DNA of 64,000 nucleotides from Nonomuraea sp. SYSU D8015 (GTDB lineage Bacteria; Actinomycetota; Actinomycetes; Streptosporangiales; Streptosporangiaceae): contig NZ_VJYI01000006.1 of assembly GCF_008065375.1 (NCBI RefSeq), positions 496,001 to 560,000 of the forward strand. The letters run 5' to 3'. This document shows positions 16,918 through 24,239 of the stretch, piece by piece. The translations under genes were made by a program, and so were the position numbers. Below the pieces are notes generated by a model. That model had not been told where the DNA came from. It ran no database searches and saw only the letters and a program-made list of their open reading frames with translations. The stretch's first letter is position 1. Every line of letters begins with the position of its first letter.

Positions 16918-17661
16918 ATGAAGGGATTGCTTGTCAGTGGATTCGCGGCCGTCGGCATCGGCACCGGCGCCATGGTCACCCTGCACGCGGAGGCCGGCCT
17001 CGACCCGTTGCACAGCGTCATCAGCGAGTACGCCTTCCACGAGTCCGGCTGGCTCCTGCCCGCCTCTCTCACGTTGTTCGCCGTGGGATCGGCGCTGATC
17101 GCCGAGGCGATGCGCCGGGCGGGCGTGAACCGCTGGGTCGTGGGGCTGCTGCTGGCGTGGGGCGCGAGCATGTTCCTGATCGGCGCCTTCCCCACCGACC
17201 GGCCGGGCGTGCCGCTGTCGCTGTCGGGCGGCATCCACCGGTACGCGGCCTTCGCCGCCTTCCTCGTCATGCCCGTAGCCGGGCTGCTGCTGGCCAAGGC
17301 CAGGATCCGGTACGCCAGGGCGATGCGGATCCTGTGCGGGCTCGCGCTCGGCGCGCTGGTGCTGGTCGTGATCCCGTACGTGGTGCGGATGTTCGGCATC
17401 CCGCTCACCAACGACGACATCCCGGCCGGGCTGACCCAGCGGGCCGTGGTCGTCACCGAGCTCGGGGTGCTGGCGGTGGCCGGCCTGTCGATGCTGCGCT
17501 CATGGCCCCACTCCGTGAGGCAGGCTCGGTCGCCCCATGCCGCCGCCTTCCCCCGCTCTGGTCGCTCCGCTCCCGCCGCTCCTCCAGTCGCCGGCACTCC
17601 CTCGCCGGGGCAGTCCGCCAGGCGCTCGCTGGTGGCGCGGCCGGTCGTCCGGCAGGCGTGA
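16918..17661 (+). CDS. DUF998 family membrane protein
   Basis: About 247 aa (ATG 16918; an in-frame ATG at 16891 adds nine residues). Six predicted helices carry the DUF998 pattern: an early helix, then DPLHSVISEYAFHESGWLLP, FLIGAFPTDRPGVPLSLSGGIH and later helices. The last 55 residues are Pro/Ser/Arg-rich and probably disordered, unusual for the family. Family function is unknown. The gene is followed after 28 bp by the universal stress protein gene, so co-transcription is likely. Confidence 0.82.
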   Translation: MKGLLVSGFAAVGIGTGAMVTLHAEAGLDPLHSVISEYAFHESGWLLPASLTLFAVGSALIAEAMRRAGVNRWVVGLLLAWGASMFLIGAFPTDRPGVPLSLSGGIHRYAAFAAFLVMPVAGLLLAKARIRYARAMRILCGLALGALVLVVIPYVVRMFGIPLTNDDIPAGLTQRAVVVTELGVLAVAGLSMLRSWPHSVRQARSPHAAAFPRSGRSAPAAPPVAGTPSPGQSARRSLVARPVVRQA

Positions 17662-17689
17662 AACAGTTCGCCCTGGATAGAGGGGTGAA

Positions 17690-18145
17690 ATGACGATCCT
17701 GATTGCGTACGACGGGTCCGACGACGCCAAGGCGGCGATCACCTTCGCGGGGGAGATCATGAAAGGGGAGTCGGCCGTCGTGCTGACGGTGTGGGAGCGG
17801 CTGGCGATGACCTCGGCCAGGGCGTCGGCCGGGCTCATGACCGGCATCGGGGACGTGGCGGGGGACGAGGCGCTGGGAGAGGCGATGCGCGAGCTGGCCC
17901 GGCACGGCGCCGACCTGGCCAGACAGGCCGGGCTGAACGCCACCCCGCGCTGCGACGTGGACGCGGTGGCCGTGTGGGCGACGATCGTGGACGTGGCGGA
18001 CGAGATCGACGCCAAGCTCATCGTGACCGGCACCCGTGGGATGGGCGCGGTGCGTTCGCTGCTGCTCGGCAGCACGTCGGACCGGGTGCTGCACCACGCG
18101 GGCCGCCCGGTACTGGTGGTGCCCGCCCCCGAGAGCGGCACCTGA
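17690..18145 (+). CDS. Universal stress protein (UspA family)
   Basis: 151 aa, a single Usp domain. The start MTILIAYDGSDDAKAAI contains the first strand and conserved Asp. GTRGMGAVRSLLLGSTS carries the ATP-binding G-2x-G-9x-G-S motif, followed by HHAGRPVLVVP. It should therefore bind ATP. The ATG at 17690 follows a GGGGTG-type site. Usp proteins are induced under growth arrest or hypoxia. Confidence 0.93.
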   Translation: MTILIAYDGSDDAKAAITFAGEIMKGESAVVLTVWERLAMTSARASAGLMTGIGDVAGDEALGEAMRELARHGADLARQAGLNATPRCDVDAVAVWATIVDVADEIDAKLIVTGTRGMGAVRSLLLGSTSDRVLHHAGRPVLVVPAPESGT

Positions 18146-18259
18146 TCGTTCCGGATTCCGCCTCGCCGCGTTCGCCCCGCCGTAACCGGGGCCGCGTTCG
18201 ACCTGTCGGCGGCATGCGGCAGAGTGGGTGGCCGCTGGATCGGCAGAGGAGGCGGAGAC

Positions 18260-19528
18260 GTGGCCGAGGAACTGGCGCGGCGGCTGGGCACCACCGACGC
18301 GGTGGTCGTGGGGCTCAGCGCGATGATCGGCGCGGGTGTGTTCGCCTCCTTCGCGCCCGCCGCCGCGGCCGCGGGTGAGTGGCTGCTCGTCTCCCTCGCG
18401 CTCGCCGCCGTCGTGGCCTACTGCAACGCCACCAGCTCCGCCCGCCTGGCCGCCCTCTACCCCGAGTCCGGCGGCACCTACGTCTACGGCAGGCGGCGGC
18501 TCGGCCCGCTCTGGGGCTACCTCGCAGGCTGGGGCTTCACGGTCGGCAAGACCGCCTCCTGCGCGGCGATGGCGCTCACGTTCGGCTCCTACGTCGCCCC
18601 CGGCCTGGCCAGGCCGCTGGCGATCGGCGCGGTCGTGGCGCTGACCGTGCTCAACCTGTACGGCGTGCAGCGCTCGGCCGGCGCGGCCAAGGTGATGGCG
18701 GCCTTCGTGCTGGCCGTGCTGGCGGCCGTGATCGTCGTGGGGCTGTTCGGCGACTCGACTGTCACGTTCGGCTGGTTCGCCCACACACCCCTGGACGACG
18801 CGCCGTTCTCCCCCACCGGCGGCCCCGACGCGTGGGGGGTGCTGCAGGGCGGCGGGCTGCTGTTCTTCGCGTTCGCCGGATACGCCAGGATCGCCACGCT
18901 CGGCGAGGAGGTCCGCGACCCGTCCAGGACCATCCCCAAGGCCATCGGCATCGCCCTGGGCATCACGTTCGTCGTCTACACGCTGGTCGCGATCGGCGCG
19001 TTGCGCGTGCTCAAGCCCATGTTGCTGGCCACGTCGCAGGCCCCGCTGACGGACCTCGTCAGGGAGGGCGGGGCCGGGTGGCTCGCGCCGGTCGTGGGCG
19101 CGGGCGCGACGGTGGCCGCGCTCGGTGCGCTGCTGGCGCTGCTGCTGGGCGTCTCCCGCACGGTGCTCGCCATGGCCCGCGAGCGGGACCTGCCCGGCGT
19201 GCTGGCCGCCGTCGACCCGGCTCGGCAGGTGCCGCGGCGGGCCGAGCTGGCGGTCGGGGTCGCGGTGATCGTGCTGCTGCTGGTGGCCGACCTGCGGGGC
19301 GCGATCGGGTTCTCGTCGTTCGGCGTGCTGGTCTACTACGCGATCGCCAACGCCAGCGCCTTCACCCTCACCCGGGACGAGGGGGCGCCGCCGAAGGCCG
19401 TGCCCGTGGTCGGCCTGGCGCTGTGCCTGCTGCTGGCGGCCACGCTCCCGGCCGTCTCCGTGCTGGGCGGGCTGGCGGTGTTCGCCGTGGGGCTGATCAT
19501 CTGGCTCGTGCGGCACCGCCGCCGCTAG
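18260..19528 (+). CDS. APC-superfamily amino acid permease
   Basis: 422 aa with about twelve helices. The first-helix signature LSAMIGAGVFASFAPAAAAA is the APC unwound-helix substrate motif (G-A-G-I/V-F). YPESGGTYVYGRRRLGPLWG and FFAFAGYARIATLGEEVRDP are the conserved loops of the family. GTG at 18260 is chosen for its AGAGGAGGCGGAG ribosome-binding region. The transported amino acid is unknown. It is followed by the leader region of a methionyl-tRNA synthetase gene; methionine as substrate would be attractive but is speculation. Confidence 0.9.
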   Translation: MAEELARRLGTTDAVVVGLSAMIGAGVFASFAPAAAAAGEWLLVSLALAAVVAYCNATSSARLAALYPESGGTYVYGRRRLGPLWGYLAGWGFTVGKTASCAAMALTFGSYVAPGLARPLAIGAVVALTVLNLYGVQRSAGAAKVMAAFVLAVLAAVIVVGLFGDSTVTFGWFAHTPLDDAPFSPTGGPDAWGVLQGGGLLFFAFAGYARIATLGEEVRDPSRTIPKAIGIALGITFVVYTLVAIGALRVLKPMLLATSQAPLTDLVREGGAGWLAPVVGAGATVAALGALLALLLGVSRTVLAMARERDLPGVLAAVDPARQVPRRAELAVGVAVIVLLLVADLRGAIGFSSFGVLVYYAIANASAFTLTRDEGAPPKAVPVVGLALCLLLAATLPAVSVLGGLAVFAVGLIIWLVRHRRR

Positions 19529-19537
19529 CATGGGAGC

Positions 19538-19570
19538 ATGACGATCTCGCCGGTGATGATGAGCCCCTAG
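19538..19570 (+). CDS. Putative Met-containing leader peptide MTISPVMMSP
   Basis: ATG at 19538 behind GGGAG (19532-19536) opens a ten-codon frame with Met at positions 1, 7 and 8. Its TAG stop sits inside a perfect palindrome (19562-19575). It begins 112 bp upstream of the methionyl-tRNA synthetase paralogue. The arrangement is what ribosome-mediated attenuation would need, with stalling at the Met-Met pair when charged tRNA-Met is scarce. The spacing of GGGAG to ATG is short. Confidence 0.4.
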   Translation: MTISPVMMSP

Positions 19571-19636
19571 GGGCTTTCATCGGCGACGTCGTGTTGAGGC
19601 CCTGCGACCCGGGGCCTCTCGTCGTGTCGGGGCCCC
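19562..19636 (+). promoter_or_regulatory. Attenuator-like competing hairpins before metG
   Basis: Three elements: a palindrome AGCCCCTAGGGGCT (19562-19575); a stem GAGGCCC/GGGCCTC (19596-19602 with 19612-19618); and an overlapping alternative stem GGGGCC/GGCCCC (19611-19616 with 19631-19636). The last ends three bases before the GGAGG of metG. The second and third cannot form together. This resembles an attenuator or a translation-gating leader. Confidence 0.45.
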
Positions 19637-19649
19637 TTGGAGGCATCCG

Positions 19650-21095
19650 ATGTACATCACGACGACCATCCCGTACGTCAACGCCCGCCCGCACCTCGGC
19701 TTCGCCCTGGAGCTCGTCCAGGCCGACGTGCTGGCCAGGCACCATCGGCGGCGGGGCGAGCCCGTGCGGTTCCAGACCGGGACCGATGACAACTCCCTGA
19801 AGAACGTGCTGGCCGCGGAGGCGGCGGGCGTGCCGGTGCGGGAGCTGGTGGACAGGAACGCGGCCGCGTTCGAGGGGCTCCGCGGCCCGCTGGACCTGTC
19901 GTTCGACTCCTTCATCAGGACGAGCACCCATCCGGGGCATCGCGCCGGGGTCGAGCGCATCTGGCGGGCCGTCGCGCACGACCTCTACCCACGGCACTAC
20001 GAGGGGCTCTACTGCGTGGGCTGCGAGCAGTTCTACACCGAGGGGCCCTGCCCCGAAGGGCACCGGCAGCCGCTGCAGACCGTCTCGGAGGAGAACTGGT
20101 TCTTCCGGCTCTCCCGCTACCAGGACGCCCTGAGCGAGCTGATCCGCGGCGGGCGGCTCAAAATCGAGCCGGTCACACGGCGGAACGAGGTGCTCGCGTT
20201 CGTCGAGTCCGGGCTGGCGGACATCAGCGTCTCGCGGTCGGCCGCCCGCGCCCGCGGCTGGGGGATCCCCGTGCCCGGCGACCCCGGCCAGGTCGTCTAC
20301 GTGTGGTGGGACGCGCTGGCCAACTACGTCACCGCACTGGAGGGCGACGACTACGAGCGCTGGTGGGTGGCCGAGCGGCGTAAGGTCCACCTGATGGGCA
20401 AGGGAGTGATCAGGTTCCACGCGGTGTACTGGCCCGCGATGCTGCTGTCCGCCGGCCTGCCGCTGCCCACGCAGATCTTCGTGCACGACTACCTCACGGT
20501 GGCCGGGCAGAAGATCAGCAAGTCGTCGGGCGACGCGGTCGATCCGGTGGCCCTCGTGGAGGCGTACGGGACCGACGCCGTGCGGTGGTGGCTGCTGCGC
20601 GAGGTGCCGCGCGTGGGCGACGCCGACTTCACCGCCGAACGCCTGGTCGCCAGGGCCGACGAGGACCTGGCCAACGGCCTGGGCAACCTGGTCAACCGGG
20701 TGGTCACCATGGTCAGCCGCTTCCTGGACGGCCACGTGCCCGCCCCCGGCGAGGACCTGGCCGACGTGTCCGGCACAGTGTCCGGCACGGTGTCCGACAC
20801 GGTGCATGAGGCGCTGGAGGGTTACGACTTCCGGCGGGCGGCCGCGGCGGTGTGGAGGATCGTCGAGGAGGCCAACCGGTACGTCGAGCGCACCCAGCCG
20901 TGGCGGCAGGACGGGACGGCCCGTGAGGCGTCGCTGGGCACGCTCGTGCACGCGTGCCGGGCGCTGGCCGTACAGCTCGAGCCGTTCCTGCCCACGGCGG
21001 CGGCGCGGGTGGCGGCGGCGGTCGGCGGAGAGCGGCTGGAACGAGCCGCGCCGCTCTACCCCAGGCTGGTTGACGCCGGTCGTGCCGGCGTCTAG
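19650..21095 (+). CDS. metG: Methionyl-tRNA synthetase, short paralogue
   Basis: 481 aa. It has the class I signatures HLGF (15-18) and KISKS (288-292), a single Cys/His knuckle (YCVGCEQFYTEGPCPEGH) and the tRNA-binding helical domain from about residue 360. It charges tRNA-Met with methionine. Housekeeping actinobacterial MetRS is usually 520-600 aa, so this compact form may be a second copy, as found for inhibitor-resistant MetRS; only the rest of the genome can say. A 12-bp near repeat at 20769-20804 encodes VSGTVSGTVSDTV between the two helical halves. ATG at 19650 follows GGAGG. Confidence 0.92.
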   Translation: MYITTTIPYVNARPHLGFALELVQADVLARHHRRRGEPVRFQTGTDDNSLKNVLAAEAAGVPVRELVDRNAAAFEGLRGPLDLSFDSFIRTSTHPGHRAGVERIWRAVAHDLYPRHYEGLYCVGCEQFYTEGPCPEGHRQPLQTVSEENWFFRLSRYQDALSELIRGGRLKIEPVTRRNEVLAFVESGLADISVSRSAARARGWGIPVPGDPGQVVYVWWDALANYVTALEGDDYERWWVAERRKVHLMGKGVIRFHAVYWPAMLLSAGLPLPTQIFVHDYLTVAGQKISKSSGDAVDPVALVEAYGTDAVRWWLLREVPRVGDADFTAERLVARADEDLANGLGNLVNRVVTMVSRFLDGHVPAPGEDLADVSGTVSGTVSDTVHEALEGYDFRRAAAAVWRIVEEANRYVERTQPWRQDGTAREASLGTLVHACRALAVQLEPFLPTAAARVAAAVGGERLERAAPLYPRLVDAGRAGV

Positions 21096-21131
21096 GTTGG
21101 CGCAAACCGACCAGCCGGTACGGAGGCGGCC

Positions 21132-22109
21132 ATGCCCACCGTCAACACCGTCCGCGGCCCCGTGGACGTCGACGATCTCGGCCAGACCCTGATGCACGAG
21201 CACATCTTCGTCCTGTCCCCCGAGCACCTGGACAACTACGGCAGGGGCGTCTGGTGGGACGAGGAGTTCCGGGTCGCGGACGCGATCGCCAAGCTCAACG
21301 CGCTGGCCGCGAAGGGGGTGCGGACGCTCGTCGACCCGACGGTGTGGGGCCTCGGCAGGTACATCCCACGCATCCAGCGCATCGCGGCGCAGGTGCCGGG
21401 GCTGCACATCGTCGTCGCGACCGGCCTCTACGCCTTCGAGGAGCTGCCGCACCAGTACGAGCACCGCGGCCCCGGCCTGCTCCTGGACATGCCGGACCCG
21501 ATGATCGACGACTTCGTCCGCGACCTCACCGACGGCATCGCCGACACCGGAGTCAAGGCGGCGTTCCTGAAGTGCGTGGTCGAGCAGAAGGGGCTGACGC
21601 CCGGCGTCGAGCGCATCTGCCGGGCCGTCGCCCAGGCGCACGTGCGCACGGGCGCCCCGATCGCCGTGCACACGAACTCCTTCACCCAGAGCGGGCTGCT
21701 CGCGCTCGACCTGTTCGCGAAGGAGGGGGCCGACCTCACCAAAGTGGTGGTCGGGCACGCGGGCGACACCAACGACCTCGACTACCTCATGCGGCTGGCC
21801 GACACCGGCGCGACGCTCGGGATGGACCGGTTCGGCCTGGACATCTACAACCCGACCGCGCAGCGCGTGGCCACGATCGCGGCGCTGTGCGAGCGCGGAT
21901 ACGCCGACCGCATGGTGCTCAGCCACGACACCGCCTGCTTCATGGACTACTTCGGCACCGCCTGGGACGAGGCCCGCCGCACGCTGGCGCCGAACTGGCG
22001 CTACGATCACATTCACGACGACGTCTTGGCCGCACTGCTGGACTCTGGTGTGACCGACGACCAGATTGAGCAGATGCTGGTGTTCAACCCGAAGCGCTAC
22101 TTCTCGTAA
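21132..22109 (+). CDS. Phosphotriesterase-family metal-dependent hydrolase
   Basis: 325 aa, one TIM-barrel domain. The binuclear metal ligands of the amidohydrolase superfamily are in place: His22 and His24 (MHEHIF), Lys147 (FLKCVV, the bridging carbamylated lysine), His180 (AVHTN), His209 (VGHAGD) and Asp266 (SHDTA). Members of this group are mainly lactonases rather than true phosphotriesterases. It follows metG after 36 bp and could be co-transcribed. The substrate is unknown. Confidence 0.92.
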   Translation: MPTVNTVRGPVDVDDLGQTLMHEHIFVLSPEHLDNYGRGVWWDEEFRVADAIAKLNALAAKGVRTLVDPTVWGLGRYIPRIQRIAAQVPGLHIVVATGLYAFEELPHQYEHRGPGLLLDMPDPMIDDFVRDLTDGIADTGVKAAFLKCVVEQKGLTPGVERICRAVAQAHVRTGAPIAVHTNSFTQSGLLALDLFAKEGADLTKVVVGHAGDTNDLDYLMRLADTGATLGMDRFGLDIYNPTAQRVATIAALCERGYADRMVLSHDTACFMDYFGTAWDEARRTLAPNWRYDHIHDDVLAALLDSGVTDDQIEQMLVFNPKRYFS

Positions 22110-22150
22110 AGTGGGTGGATCGGGCGAGTAACGTTGGTAGGTGGAGCTGG

Positions 22151-22537
22151 GTGACTTCGGAGCAGGCCTTGTCGATAAGCCTCGGACTCCAGGGACCCTG
22201 CGTCATAGCGAGGCTGACAGGAGACTTCGACTTCGGCTCCGCCGCCGAGGTCCGCGACCGTGTCACCAAGGCCCTCGATCTCACCCAGCCCCCGCTGCTC
22301 GTCATCGACATGCAGGCGGTCAGCGTGTGCGACTCCTCCGGGCTGTCCGTGCTGGTCTACCTGCACAAGGCCGTCACCGCCTCGGGCGGCCGGCTGTTGC
22401 TGTCCGGGCTCAACGGCAGGTGCAAGCACCTGTTCGCGATCACCGCCCTGGACAAGTTCTTCGACATCCGCAGCACGGCCGAGCTGGCCATCGCAGAACT
22501 CAACGAAGCCGGGAATTCGCCGCCGTTTACCGGGTAG
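22151..22537 (+). CDS. STAS-domain anti-sigma factor antagonist
   Basis: 128 aa, one STAS domain. The central LLVIDMQAVSVCDSSGLSVLVYL carries Asp61-Ser62-Ser63-Gly64, the loop in which SpoIIAA/RsbV proteins are phosphorylated. GTG at 22151 follows GGAG (22143-22146). When unphosphorylated, such proteins sequester an anti-sigma kinase and so free a sigma factor. The gene ends nine bases before a sigma-70 gene, which strongly suggests a linked regulatory module, though the sigma factor is not of the SigF/SigB type usually controlled this way. Confidence 0.88.
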   Translation: MTSEQALSISLGLQGPCVIARLTGDFDFGSAAEVRDRVTKALDLTQPPLLVIDMQAVSVCDSSGLSVLVYLHKAVTASGGRLLLSGLNGRCKHLFAITALDKFFDIRSTAELAIAELNEAGNSPPFTG

Positions 22538-22546
22538 TGCCCCGTC

Positions 22547-23440
22547 ATGTCGGCCGAAGAGCCCGACCTGCTCGGCTTATATCTGGAGCAGATCGGAAAG
22601 ACCCCCCTGCTCTCCGCCGCTGACGAGGTCGACCTCGCCAGGCGGATCGAGGCAGGCCTGTACGCGGGCCATCTGATCGCGCGCGGTGAGGGCACGCCAG
22701 AGCTCGACCTCGTCGCACTCGACGGGCGCCGCGCCAAGGACCTGTTGATCAGGTCCAACCTGCGTCTGGTGGTGGCGGTCGCCAGGCGCTACTCCTTCCG
22801 CGGCCTGCCGCTGCTCGACATCATCCAGGAGGGCAATCTCGGGCTGATCAGGGCTGTGGAGAAGTTCGACTACCGGCGGGGCTACAAGTTCTCGACGTAC
22901 GGGATGTGGTGGATCCGCCAGGCCATCGAGCGCGGCATCCACGACAAGAGCCGCACCGTGCGGCTGCCGATCCACGTGGCCGAGGAACTGTCGCGGCTGA
23001 TCAGAGTTGAGCGGCAGCTGGCCACGGAGCTGGGCAGGGAGCCGACCGACGCCGAGCTCGGCGAGGCCGCCGAGCGCTCGCCGCGGCAGGTGGCCGCGTT
23101 ACGGGTGCTCAGCCAGGACATGGTCAGCCTGGACGTGCCGGTCGGCGAGCACGGCGAGGGCCGCATCGGCGACCTGCTCGCCGACGAGGACGGGGCGCAG
23201 GTGCAGGAGCTGACCGAGCGCCGCGCCCTCAGCGACGAGCTCCACCAGGTGGTCACGGCGCTGCCGCCGCGCGAGGCGTTCATCATCAGGCTCCGGTACG
23301 GGCTCAGCGGCCAGGAGGTCCAGTCGTACAGCGAGATCGGCGAGCAGCTGGGCCTGACCAGGGAACGCATCCGCCAGCTGGAGAAGCAGGCGCTGAAACG
23401 GCTCAGGCAGGGAGGGCCGCTGCTGGCGTGGGCCTCGTAG
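22547..23440 (+). CDS. RNA polymerase sigma-70 factor (RpoD/HrdB-related, group 2)
   Basis: 297 aa. Region 1.2 is at the start (DLLGLYLEQIGKTPLLSAADEVDLARRI). Region 2 has the core-binding LIRSNLRLVVAVARRY and the -10 recognition GYKFSTYGMWWIRQAIERGI. Region 3 follows, then region 4.2 with the -35 helix-turn-helix YSEIGEQLGLTRERIRQLEKQALKRLR. The long acidic region 1.1 of the housekeeping factor is absent, so this is an alternative HrdD-like factor. It sits nine bases after the STAS gene. Confidence 0.93.
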   Translation: MSAEEPDLLGLYLEQIGKTPLLSAADEVDLARRIEAGLYAGHLIARGEGTPELDLVALDGRRAKDLLIRSNLRLVVAVARRYSFRGLPLLDIIQEGNLGLIRAVEKFDYRRGYKFSTYGMWWIRQAIERGIHDKSRTVRLPIHVAEELSRLIRVERQLATELGREPTDAELGEAAERSPRQVAALRVLSQDMVSLDVPVGEHGEGRIGDLLADEDGAQVQELTERRALSDELHQVVTALPPREAFIIRLRYGLSGQEVQSYSEIGEQLGLTRERIRQLEKQALKRLRQGGPLLAWAS

Positions 23441-23589
23441 CTCAACCCCGATAAGACCGACGTAAGCGGATAACCGTTTCGTATCGGATCAGTGCGGCGA
23501 AATGAAGACTTGTCCGCATTCCTGATAGTAGTCAGACCGGCACGAGTCGCTGCCAAGGGGGAGCGACCGACTCTGCACAGGGGGCAGAA

Positions 23590-24018
23590 TTGATCAAGAA
23601 GCTTGCCGGTACGGTGTTAGTCGCGGCTGCCGCGACCACGCTCATGGCCGCGCCCGCCGCCGCGTCGTCGACCTCATCGGCGTCAGCGGAATCCGCCACC
23701 ACCGCTGCCCGGCAGCTGATCCGGTCGAAGGTCTCCTTCGGCAGGTGTGAGGACACCTGCACGATCCGGGTCCGCGTCAAGAACATCTCGGGCAAGCGGC
23801 TCTTCAACGTCCGCCTGAACGCCCGGCTCAGCGTCAACGGCAGGAAAGTCGGGACGTGCACCGAATATGTCGGCACGATCCGGCCCTACGGGACCCGCTA
23901 CACGAGCTGCACGGTGCGCACCAGCTCGCTGAGCCGCGCCTACAACAACTACCTCGACGGCCTGACCGGCTTCAGGTACTACGCCAGGACGAACGTGTCC
24001 TACAGGTACTACCGCTGA
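23590..24018 (+). CDS. Secreted small protein of unknown function
   Basis: 142 aa from a TTG start at 23590 with GGGGGC just upstream. A classical signal peptide (IKKLAGTVLVAAAATTLMAA, cleavage near PAAASS) is followed by a short Ser/Ala linker. The mature domain of about 100 residues has four cysteines (GRCEDTCTIR, GTCTEY, TSCTVR), probably two disulphides. Beta-strand-like repeats include VRVKNISGKRLFNVRLNAR. No family is recognised; it looks like a small immunoglobulin-like extracellular domain. Confidence 0.72.
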   Translation: MIKKLAGTVLVAAAATTLMAAPAAASSTSSASAESATTAARQLIRSKVSFGRCEDTCTIRVRVKNISGKRLFNVRLNARLSVNGRKVGTCTEYVGTIRPYGTRYTSCTVRTSSLSRAYNNYLDGLTGFRYYARTNVSYRYYR

Positions 24019-24026
24019 GTGAAGGC

Positions 24027-24052
24027 GGGGCCGGGCCCTCCGGCTCGGCCCC
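24027..24052. terminator. Terminator-like hairpin
   Basis: GGGGCCG (24027-24033) pairs with CGGCCCC (24046-24052), and the inner GGC/GCC bases can extend the stem. It lies between the secreted-protein gene and the convergent 28-aa ORF, so it could serve both. There is no T-tract. Confidence 0.55.
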
Positions 24053-24058
24053 CACGGC

Positions 24059-24145
24059 TCACGCGGTGACGAGGAGCGCTACCCCGATGAGCACGACGAC
24101 CGGGACGATCCACATCACGGCCTCGACAGCGAACTCCTTGTACAT
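24059..24145 (-). CDS. 28-aa single-helix membrane peptide
   Basis: ATG at 24145 is preceded by a strong AAAGGAG ribosome-binding site nine bases upstream. The peptide starts MYKEFAVEAVMWIVPVVVLI and ends LLVTA; essentially all of it after residue 5 is one transmembrane helix. It is too short for most gene callers. It lies 95 bp downstream of ilvD on the same strand and could be the last gene of that transcript. Small single-helix proteins often act as stabilising subunits or regulators of membrane complexes; no partner can be named. Confidence 0.6.
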   Translation of the reverse strand: MYKEFAVEAVMWIVPVVVLIGVALLVTA

Positions 24146-24239
24146 CGCGTAAGTCTCCTTTGGAACGCCCGTTCAGGGCACCGCCGAAACGTCACTGCGC
24201 AGCATAGCCGCCCGCGACCACTGCTCGATTCCATGGGGA

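Noticed and set aside
17453..19531. Long minus-strand open frame opposite the stress-protein and permease genes
   Set aside because: Composition typical of an antisense frame; no start signal, and the plus-strand genes are unambiguous.
19538..19649. T-box riboswitch before metG
   Set aside because: No T-box sequence (AGGGTGGNACCGCG) or specifier stem is present; a peptide-based attenuator fits better.
19497..22016. Long open frame on the minus strand opposite metG and the phosphotriesterase gene
   Set aside because: Low-complexity His/Val/Arg/Gly composition; the opposite strand carries clear, motif-complete enzymes.
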